DNA of 64,000 nt from Aquella oligotrophica. Its GTDB lineage: Bacteria; Pseudomonadota; Gammaproteobacteria; Burkholderiales; UBA11063. The position numbers and the translations under genes were made by a program. A model generated the notes under the pieces. It searched no databases, had not been told where the DNA came from, and worked only from the letters and a program-made list of their open reading frames with translations. The stretch is taken from assembly GCF_002892535.1 (NCBI RefSeq), contig NZ_CP024847.1, positions 930,001-994,000 of the forward strand. The letters are read 5' to 3'. Numbering within the stretch: position 1 is the first letter of the stretch; every line of letters starts with the position of its first letter. Positions 1 through 6,395 of the stretch are shown piece by piece.

Positions 1-42
1 AGCTTGATTTTATCTTCATGACTTAGTGTCAAATTTGCTAAA

Positions 43-960
43 TTATTCATTTGGCGGAACCTTATTAGGGTTAAGCACAGTAAAAAATTGAATATAAAGA
101 TACTCTGGCTCATCAGTATTAAATTTACAAATATCAGGATAGTTCAAGTACAGCCAATACAGGAAGCCGAGATAATTTGGTGCTAGACATTTGCGCGGAT
201 TACCAACAATAACTCTTGCTGGAGTTAAAATTTGTTGAGCTATCAACTCGTTGATTAAAGCAGATTTTTTGATTTGTTTAACTAAACCGCGATAAGCTTC
301 ATCACCTTTTTTAGTATCAAAAATCTTATATCTTTGTTTCCTTTCCGAGTTAAGCAGTTCATTCAAAATTGGTAAATGCCAGTTGTTTTTTAGCACCGAA
401 CGCGTATATGCATCAGTATTTTTTACATTTGGTTGCGAAGCAGTGTACTGTTTAGCTGCATTTATTTCAAGCTCTGAATAGTTATCCACAGTAATTTGGG
501 TCTGATTTATGTTTGTTATTTTTTCTATATTATTTTTATTTTGTTTTATATTAGGTGTCAAATTTTGCCGATCCGGTTGAACAGCGTTATAAAAATTGAC
601 TGATTTCTCATACGATTCAGGATCATTTTCGAAATTATCCACAACTAATTCTTCAGGGTTTTTTTGAGGGGAATTATGTAGAAAATAATCATAGCCACCT
701 AATAATTGACCATTATTTGGATTTCGTCTTGGTTTTCGACTTATCCAACCAGAATCAATCAATTGTTGAATATAACGTTTTAACGTATTTATACTTATGC
801 CTAATGCTTTGGCTAAATAACTATTAATGACAATCCATCGTTTACCTTTTGAGAGCAAAAACATATAAATAATTTTGGCAATAGGATCTAAAAATGTTGA
901 GTTTAATAAGGCATTGGGAACTGGAGTATAATCTCCGGTAATTTTTGCAGATACAATCAT
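43..960 (-). CDS. Helix-turn-helix protein of integrated element, possibly replication-related
   Basis: A 305-aa protein. A longer frame opens at 993, but the ATG at 960 has a well-placed AGGAG eight bases upstream, so I start there. Residues about 45-85 look like a winged helix-turn-helix: Leu-Ala-Lys-Ala-Leu-Gly-Ile-Ser followed by a recognition-helix-like TLKRYIQQLIDSGWISRK. The middle (about 90-190) is Asn/Gln-rich and probably disordered, and the C-terminal 100 residues form a second compact region. The layout resembles HTH proteins found beside AlpA and integrase genes in P4-like or plasmid-like elements, some of which act in replication. The function is inferred from context only; a plain transcription regulator is equally possible. 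Confidence 0.6.
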   Translation of the reverse strand: MIVSAKITGDYTPVPNALLNSTFLDPIAKIIYMFLLSKGKRWIVINSYLAKALGISINTLKRYIQQLIDSGWISRKPRRNPNNGQLLGGYDYFLHNSPQKNPEELVVDNFENDPESYEKSVNFYNAVQPDRQNLTPNIKQNKNNIEKITNINQTQITVDNYSELEINAAKQYTASQPNVKNTDAYTRSVLKNNWHLPILNELLNSERKQRYKIFDTKKGDEAYRGLVKQIKKSALINELIAQQILTPARVIVGNPRKCLAPNYLGFLYWLYLNYPDICKFNTDEPEYLYIQFFTVLNPNKVPPNE

Positions 961-1064
961 AAATTGCACTCCTAATACGTCGGCAATAGCCAACCATGCA
1001 ACTTACAATAGCATATAAATTTGATTTATGATAAAATGTAAGTCGCTTTGGTGTTAAAAGCATA

Positions 1065-1131
1065 GCTAATAAGGGGTTGCCGCCCCAAATTAGCCAATCA
1101 ATATGGCTAAGTAATTACTGTTACTTAGCCA
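1065..1131. other. Two strong hairpins downstream of the alpA-like gene
   Basis: Two inverted repeats lie side by side between the alpA-like gene and the HTH gene. At 1104-1131, an 11-bp perfect stem TGGCTAAGTAA / TTACTTAGCCA has a 6-nt loop and starts inside the alpA stop codon. At 1065-1094, GCTAAT-AA-GGGG pairs with CCCC-AA-ATTAGC around a 6-nt loop, with the AA/AA as an internal loop. Neither is followed by a clear T-run on the minus strand, so they are weak candidates for intrinsic terminators. They could be attenuators, mRNA-stabilising structures or replication-related palindromes. Confidence 0.5.
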
Positions 1132-1316
1132 TTCAACTCTACTCGCTGCTGTTCAAGCCATTGATCTATTTGTTCGTTACTCCATCTATTTAATCTGTCA
1201 AAAACCTTGAATGCAGGCTTTGGAAAATCCCCAATCACATTCATGTGGCGATACAAAGTAGCACGCGAGATCCCAGTAATATTCAGAACATCTTTCATTG
1301 TTAAATATTTTTTCAT
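1125..1316 (-). CDS. AlpA-family excisionase/regulator
   Basis: A 63-aa protein of the size and pattern of AlpA/phage MerR-like small DNA-binding proteins: an N-terminal MKKYLTMKDVLNITGISRAT, then TLYRHMN, FPKPAF and a C-terminal WSNEQIDQWLEQQ helix. It opens with ATG and an AAGG about 8 nt upstream. In P4-like prophages and islands, AlpA activates the integrase or directs excision; the integrase lies about 1.5 kb upstream on the same strand, which fits that role. Family assignment rests on the HTH motif (ISRATLYRHM) and the trailing Trp-x7-Trp. A generic HTH regulator is the only real alternative. Confidence 0.85.
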   Translation of the reverse strand: MKKYLTMKDVLNITGISRATLYRHMNVIGDFPKPAFKVFDRLNRWSNEQIDQWLEQQRVELNG

Positions 1317-1442
1317 TTAAGTACCTTTCTAAATATATCGATTAATGTCTTAGTATGACATAGCATTATTTAAACTCTTCTCAACAAAATTAATTATATG
1401 TTTTTAAACTGCGAACCTCAAAAAACATTACTTAACCATCTG

Positions 1443-2831
1443 TTATAAATTATGTTTATCTAATAATAAATTTAATTTTTCATAATTGCTTTCAATGATA
1501 GGTTTAAGCATATTTAAACGCAATTTTTCCTGATTTCCCTTTAAATTCCATTTTAAATTTTTTATAAAACTATATATTTCTCTGGATATTTCGCAATATG
1601 TTTCACTACAGCTATATACTCTCTGAGCTAAAATGGGAAACATCCAGTATTTATGATAAGAGAGCACTTTTACATTTTTATCTAATAATTTTGCAATTTT
1701 TAATGGGTCATTACAGTTAATATCCCTATACTCAAATTCATTCAAAAAATCCTTCAATTTTTCTTCTTTTATCTCCATAAAAGAACTGCGATATGGCGAT
1801 TTAAAATCAAGCTTGTGATAGAATAACGAACCATTTTTAATCACTACATGATGAGTTTTAAATAACTCATCTAACGATGATGTACCTGAATCTGCAAGAG
1901 CTACTTTATATTTGCCCCAGAAAAACCCATCAAAATTATTTTTCTTGGCATCAGCTTGTTCTTCATTTAACCGATCTTGAACTTCTTTAGCAATTAACTT
2001 ATGAAAATCTTTATATATCTTACCTTTGCTCTCCAAAAAGTAACAATGAGCTTTATTTTTCCCTCTCATTATTTTTCTATACGTATCTAAGATATCTTCT
2101 CCAATATCAAAAACTAAATCATTAAATGATCTCGGTGAAAATCCAGGGTCCAAAACACTATACTTTAAATACTCATTGGTAATCGTCATAACTAATATTG
2201 GTTTCATGGGAAGCTCTTCTGAGCGGGCAGAGTAGCTTTTCTTTCCTGCTAATGTAAAAATTGGATTAAAACCGTTACTATCAAATAATAGATTGAATTC
2301 AGTCCTAGTTATTGCCCTTAGAGCGGCAATATAAAAGATAATAGACTGGAAATCATTCTCAGAAATAGGTTTTAACCAAAATTTGGAAACTATAAAAAGT
2401 GCACATAATATAACATTGCGAAGATATTCAAACTTAACGCGCTTATCTTTTCTTAACGGAACCAAACGACTTCCATCGAACTTGATTACATTTGACTGAT
2501 CAATAATGCTAATTAGTTCTTGTAAAAACTCCCCTAAAATCTCATAAATTTTTCGACTTAATTCATCTAATGGTAAACCGTGTAAGACTCTATAATTTAA
2601 AACTTCTCTCACTTTCCATAAAAAAAATTGGCTATTTATTAATTTTGTACCTCCCTCAATTACACCTCCAAAGTCAATTTCCCTGTCACCATTCGGAGTA
2701 TTTAGTGTATATCTAAAATATCGTCTAAGAATAGATAGATTTTTTTCGCGTTCTTCCTCTTTATTTAAAAGAGCGAATAGCTGGTCATACATTTCTAAAA
2801 ATTCAGAAAATTTATTTGCAGGTTCATTCAT
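1443..2831 (-). CDS. Unrecognised 462-aa protein, island cargo
   Basis: I do not recognise this protein. The frame opens at 2933, but that start lies inside the integrase gene. The ATG at 2831 has AAAGGGGTGA immediately upstream and begins MNEPANKFSEFLEMYDQ, so I choose it; the gene then starts 14 nt after the integrase stop. It is a soluble-looking, mostly helical protein rich in Lys, Phe, Tyr and Leu, with no signal peptide and one hydrophobic stretch (about 170-190, NVILCALFIVSKFWL) that is too short to call a membrane segment. Recognisable bits such as EIDFGGVIEGGTK and WGKYKVALADSGTSS match no catalytic motif I know. Its place between int and alpA is where satellites and islands often carry accessory or anti-phage genes. 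That role is inference from position only. Confidence 0.7.
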   Translation of the reverse strand: MNEPANKFSEFLEMYDQLFALLNKEEEREKNLSILRRYFRYTLNTPNGDREIDFGGVIEGGTKLINSQFFLWKVREVLNYRVLHGLPLDELSRKIYEILGEFLQELISIIDQSNVIKFDGSRLVPLRKDKRVKFEYLRNVILCALFIVSKFWLKPISENDFQSIIFYIAALRAITRTEFNLLFDSNGFNPIFTLAGKKSYSARSEELPMKPILVMTITNEYLKYSVLDPGFSPRSFNDLVFDIGEDILDTYRKIMRGKNKAHCYFLESKGKIYKDFHKLIAKEVQDRLNEEQADAKKNNFDGFFWGKYKVALADSGTSSLDELFKTHHVVIKNGSLFYHKLDFKSPYRSSFMEIKEEKLKDFLNEFEYRDINCNDPLKIAKLLDKNVKVLSYHKYWMFPILAQRVYSCSETYCEISREIYSFIKNLKWNLKGNQEKLRLNMLKPIIESNYEKLNLLLDKHNL

Positions 2832-2844
2832 CTTAATCACCCCT

Positions 2845-4041
2845 TTAGTATACGGTAGATAGGTAATTATTATATTCAGGGATAAGCGCTTCAACTTTAA
2901 TCGACCACACTTCAAGCATCTTTCGGCGCTCATCTAAATAATCATGCTTAAAATAACTAAGCCCTGACTTGTTTCTAAATTCATGATTAAGTGCTGCTTC
3001 AATAACAATCATATCAAAACCAAGCTCTTGCAATTTTGTTGCTCCAGTTCTCCTTAGGTCATGGATAGTGAATGGTTCCTCTAAAACTGTTTCTGTAAAT
3101 CTTATCATGTTATTTAATGTATTATGGCATGGGCTTTTTCCGGTTTTGCCAGTAAATACTGATTCACATTCACCATTTAACTCTTTTAAAATTCCAAATA
3201 ATTTCAAAGCGCTTTCACTAAGTGGAACTTTTGTTGGCTTATTTGTTTTGTTGATGGGAATATGAAATAACTTGTTTTCAAAATCTACTTGATCCCAAGT
3301 TGCTTGTAAAAGTTCATTTTTACGTACTAATAGAATAAGTAAAAGGTGAACTGCAATTTTCCACTGGGTTCGAATGTTTGCTTTATAAGTCGTATTTAAT
3401 AATAATGATATTTCAATGTCGGAGAGTACTCGTTCTCTAACTCTATCTTGATAGAGAGTACCTACATTTATTCTATCTACAGGGTTTGTGTTTATATAGC
3501 CAATCTCATAAGCATACTTTATGACTTGCTTTAATGTAATGATATTACGCTTTACTGCGGCTGGGCTAATTTTAATTTTTGGTTGAATTAATTTCTTATG
3601 AATGATCTCAGAAGTAAGATCACTAAGTTTTATGGTGCCGATTTTAGCTACTATTTCGCTGTTAATACATCTAACTAATTGAGCTAGTGAAGATTTATTT
3701 TTTCTTACCAGCGGAGCTTGATGTTCAATATACTCTTCCGCGAGCTTTGCGATTGTGATAGAAAGTGCTTTTTGGCGTTCTATATAATCTTTAGGATTAA
3801 TACCTTGTGCAATAAGCTTGCTATATTCCAAAGCTTTATCACGAGCATACGCCAAGGTTACAGCAGGGTAACGTCCAATTGTTATCCAATTTTTAACATT
3901 ACCGAGGTTTACTCTGTAACGGAATGATAACACTCCTTTTTCACTAACTACAAGATATAGATAATCACCATCAGAGTAATTACCTGCTACAGGATTTTTA
4001 TATAATTTATCAACATCTGTTGATTTTAATACATGTTTCAC
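2845..4041 (-). CDS. int: P4-type tyrosine recombinase/integrase
   Basis: A 398-aa site-specific recombinase with a GTG start. Residues 1-90 form the N-terminal domain (DUF4102 type) of P4-like integrases, including WITIGRYPAVTLAYARDKA. A core-binding region covers about 95-190 and the catalytic domain about 205-380. Visible catalytic residues are Arg240 (LLVRKNEL), His327 and Arg330 (IHDLRRTGATKL), His353 (LNHEF), and a candidate nucleophilic Tyr at 363 or 368 (YFKHDYLDERRK). Length and order match functional family members, so it appears intact. It would integrate and excise the element. Its 5' end faces the 3' end of mnmE only 178 bp away, pointing to that gene as the attachment site. Confidence 0.95.
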   Translation of the reverse strand: MKHVLKSTDVDKLYKNPVAGNYSDGDYLYLVVSEKGVLSFRYRVNLGNVKNWITIGRYPAVTLAYARDKALEYSKLIAQGINPKDYIERQKALSITIAKLAEEYIEHQAPLVRKNKSSLAQLVRCINSEIVAKIGTIKLSDLTSEIIHKKLIQPKIKISPAAVKRNIITLKQVIKYAYEIGYINTNPVDRINVGTLYQDRVRERVLSDIEISLLLNTTYKANIRTQWKIAVHLLLILLVRKNELLQATWDQVDFENKLFHIPINKTNKPTKVPLSESALKLFGILKELNGECESVFTGKTGKSPCHNTLNNMIRFTETVLEEPFTIHDLRRTGATKLQELGFDMIVIEAALNHEFRNKSGLSYFKHDYLDERRKMLEVWSIKVEALIPEYNNYLSTVY

Positions 4042-4057
4042 GGCTCTTTTGTCCAGA

Positions 4058-4069
4058 TACTAATTAGTA
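4058..4069. promoter_or_regulatory. Palindrome downstream of the int promoter, possible operator or arm site
   Basis: TACTAATTAGTA is a perfect 12-bp palindrome lying just after the int -10 box, about where transcription would begin. A related sequence, TAGTACTAATA, lies at about 4099-4109 on the other side of the promoter. Paired motifs around an int promoter suit repressor operators or integrase/excisionase arm sites. The DNA is AT-rich, so chance palindromes are possible. Confidence 0.35.
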
Positions 4070-4077
4070 CTTGATAG

Positions 4078-4086
4078 ATTATACCA
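4078..4086 (-). promoter_or_regulatory. Extended -10 promoter of int
   Basis: On the minus strand this reads TGGTATAAT, an extended -10 element 37 nt upstream of the int GTG. No good -35 box sits 16-18 nt before it. Confidence 0.5.
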
Positions 4087-4218
4087 TAGTGCCATATCTA
4101 GTACTAATATATTAAATTATACTGGATTTTATGAGATATATTGAAACATTAAATATTATATAACATACTGAAAAATCAGACAAATATACTATAAAAAAGA
4201 TGCGGTAAGAAACTCATT

Positions 4219-4236
4219 CTACTTTCCGATACAGAA
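4219..4236 (-). other. Putative attachment site at the 3' end of mnmE
   Basis: The last 18 bases of mnmE on the coding strand read TTCTGTATCGGAAAGTAG. From memory, this is close to the 18-bp attB used by Salmonella genomic island 1 at the 3' end of thdF (mnmE). An integrase gene begins 178 bp away. I found no second copy in positions 1-4218, so the matching end would lie left of the window. Confidence 0.5.
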
Positions 4237-5565
4237 TTTACTGAATATCTCACCTAATAAATCATCGGCACTAAATTCTCCGGTAATCTCACCCAACGCA
4301 GTGTGGGCATAACGTAATTCTTCAGCAAGAATCTCAAGTTCCTCCCAGTGCACAAATGCAGTATTGATATGGGACACTGCTTTTTGCATGGCATTAAGAT
4401 GTCGCGTTCTTGCAATAAATAAGCTTTCGGTTGCAGATTCAAAACCAACTGTATCCAATAAATATTTGCGTAGTTCATCAATTCCTGCTTTGTGTTTTGC
4501 CGAGATGTAAATATTGGTTTTCTCTGCTTCTACTGATATACGAGGAACCTCACCAGATAGATCAATCTTATTGTGAACATAAATTTTCTTTACGTGGTCC
4601 GGGACATACTCTAAAATTAATTTATCCTCCGCCATAATTCCAGATCTGCTATCTATCAGGATAATACAGATGTCCGCTTCACTAATAGCATGAATGGCGC
4701 GCTCTATACCTATTTTTTCAACGGCATCTTCTGTCTGTCTAATTCCCGCAGTATCAATAATATTAAAAGGTATTCCATCAATAATGATTTTCTGTTTTAC
4801 AATATCGCGGGTTGTTCCTGCTATATCTGTCACAATTGCAACTTCTTCATTTGCAATTACATTTAACAGACTGGATTTACCAACATTCGGTTGTCCGATA
4901 ATCACAGTATTAACACCATTATTTAGGAAAACACCTTGTCTGGTGGTTTTTAATAGTGGATGAATTTCATTGCGAATTACTTCCAGTTTTTCCTTAATTT
5001 TTGCGTTGGCAACAAACTCAATATCTTCATCAGGAAAATCAAGACTTGCTTCAACAAACATTCTAAGATTGATTAGACGTTCATTAATCGCATTTATGAA
5101 ATGGGAGAATTCGCCACGCAATGACTTAATTGCGCCCTTTGCACTGGCTTCACTTTCTGCATGAATAAGATCGGCAATGCTTTCTGCCTGAAGTAGATCA
5201 AGCTTTCCGTTGAGGTATGCTCGTTTGGTAAATTCGCCAGGCTGTGCATGTCTGCAACCTAATGAAATACAATACTTTAATAGCATATTTAGAACAACGG
5301 GGCTTCCATGTGTTTGTAATTCAACGACATCTTCACCAGTAAAGGATTTTGGGTTGTCAAAATAAATTAAGATTCCCGAGTCAAGAATTTCATTTTTGTC
5401 ATCGTAGAAATTACAATACTGCGCATAACGTGGTTTAAGATTCTTTTTGCCGGAGATGGCTTCGATTATTGGGAATAGGTCATACCCTGAAATGCGGATA
5501 ATTCCTACTCCGGCATATCCTGTCCCAGAAGCGATTGCAACAATATTATCTCGTGTGTAATTCAT
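4219..5565 (-). CDS. mnmE: tRNA uridine-5-carboxymethylaminomethyl(34) synthesis GTPase MnmE
   Basis: A 448-aa, full-length MnmE (TrmE/ThdF). With MnmG it modifies U34 of tRNAs that read split codon boxes. The N-terminal tetrahydrofolate-binding domain begins TIVAIASG-like (DNIVAIASGTGYAGVGIIRI). The G domain, inserted in the helical domain, shows G1 GQPNVGKSS (about 224-232), G2 TDIAGTTRD, G3 DTAG (about 271) and G4 NKID. The protein ends in FCIGK, the conserved C-x-G-K tail with the catalytic cysteine. Although an element appears to be integrated at its 3' end, the reading frame and this tail are preserved, as expected for integration that restores the gene. A copy of the 108-bp repeat lies 18 bp upstream of its start. 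Confidence 0.97.
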   Translation of the reverse strand: MNYTRDNIVAIASGTGYAGVGIIRISGYDLFPIIEAISGKKNLKPRYAQYCNFYDDKNEILDSGILIYFDNPKSFTGEDVVELQTHGSPVVLNMLLKYCISLGCRHAQPGEFTKRAYLNGKLDLLQAESIADLIHAESEASAKGAIKSLRGEFSHFINAINERLINLRMFVEASLDFPDEDIEFVANAKIKEKLEVIRNEIHPLLKTTRQGVFLNNGVNTVIIGQPNVGKSSLLNVIANEEVAIVTDIAGTTRDIVKQKIIIDGIPFNIIDTAGIRQTEDAVEKIGIERAIHAISEADICIILIDSRSGIMAEDKLILEYVPDHVKKIYVHNKIDLSGEVPRISVEAEKTNIYISAKHKAGIDELRKYLLDTVGFESATESLFIARTRHLNAMQKAVSHINTAFVHWEELEILAEELRYAHTALGEITGEFSADDLLGEIFSKFCIGK

Positions 5566-5583
5566 TTTTATCAGCTAAAATGG

Positions 5584-5691
5584 TAACTGCTCGGACTATT
5601 TCGCAATAGCTGTGTTGCAAGGCTCCTCATTTACTTCTCATGTAAACCGCGTCGCATTGCGCCTTGCTCTCGCTGCATATTCCGGCAGTTA
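5584..5691. repeat. 108-bp palindromic intergenic repeat, copy 1
   Basis: First of three copies (also 32477-32584 and 33818-33925), all 108 bp and in the same orientation. The ends are inverted: TAACTGCTCGGA at the left pairs with TCCGGCAGTTA at the right. Inside, GCAAGGC pairs with GCCTTGC, and the centre is TTTAC-7 nt-GTAAA, so the whole unit can fold into one long interrupted stem. It lies between mnmE and the 159-aa gene upstream of it. Similarity to copy 3 continues past the right end (ATAGTATG-GTA-TTAC). It codes for nothing and looks like a REP- or MITE-type element. Confidence 0.8.
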
Positions 5692-5717
5692 CGGGGTCAT
5701 ATAGTATGAGTAATTAC

Positions 5718-6197
5718 CTAAAATGTATAAGCATTAATTATTGAGTCTCCATTTAGCAGGCATAAAATTTGCCAGAAATTAGGCATTACGCTGTAACGGC
5801 GAACTATCTCACGCATTTTTTTTAGGCTTGTGTCCGAAATTATCTGTGTTTCTGCCATTTGCTTTATTAATTTAAGGAGTAGGTAATGTTCGAGTTCATA
5901 ATAAAATTCATCAATCGGTTTGTTACTAATTATACTACCTCTTAATTCTTGCCATTTTGGAATAATGTACTCAAGAAGCTCAGCTTCCTCAGATATTTCA
6001 ATTGTCTTTTCGGTTAATTCTGCTAAGACTTGTGAGTAGCTACTTTTTGCAATTTCATCTTGAAATTTATTAACTTCATTAGCTAATTCACTAATTTCAT
6101 TTAAAGCTGACTTGATAAGCTGATCACTAACGTTTTTTCCTTTTAGAAATTTATTCAGTTGGTGATTAATTTGAGTGTTTGAGGTGAGTTGTTGCAT
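5718..6197 (-). CDS. Hypothetical helical protein, 159 aa
   Basis: I do not recognise the family. The protein is almost wholly alpha-helical by composition. It has a likely coiled-coil section at about 30-75 (ALNEISELANEVNKFQDEI, then a Glu-rich stretch with ISEEAELL) and a more hydrophobic C-terminal part with YYELEHYLLLKLIKQ. There is no signal peptide or membrane segment, so it is probably cytoplasmic. It lies upstream of mnmE on the same strand with the 108-bp repeat in between, and divergently from lptD. The weak upstream sequence (AAAAA before ATG) gives no strong ribosome-binding site. It is probably a real gene because the ORF is the longest in its interval and codon use resembles its neighbours. 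Confidence 0.6.
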   Translation of the reverse strand: MQQLTSNTQINHQLNKFLKGKNVSDQLIKSALNEISELANEVNKFQDEIAKSSYSQVLAELTEKTIEISEEAELLEYIIPKWQELRGSIISNKPIDEFYYELEHYLLLKLIKQMAETQIISDTSLKKMREIVRRYSVMPNFWQILCLLNGDSIINAYTF

Positions 6198-6342
6198 TTT
6201 TTCATCTATGTATAAATTTGATTTTCAATAAGTTATAAAGAATATCTAATTGATATTTTAAGATAACCAAGAATCAATGCAATATTTTATCATAGTTAGA
6301 CCCTCCTTATCTTTTGTTACCGGATGATTACGTGATTAAACA

Positions 6343-6351
6343 TGATATAAT
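6343..6351 (+). promoter_or_regulatory. Extended -10 promoter of lptD-surA-pdxA
   Basis: TGATATAAT, an extended -10 element, ends 44 nt before the lptD ATG. No convincing -35 hexamer is present at 16-18 nt. No other promoter is visible before surA or pdxA, so it probably drives all three. Confidence 0.5.
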
Positions 6352-6395
6352 TATTAGCTTTATTTCTTTTATTACCATTACGCTATCAGGATTGC

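Noticed and set aside
842-1063. 73-aa minus-strand ORF
   Set aside because: Overlaps the well-supported start of the HTH gene in another frame, without a ribosome-binding site.
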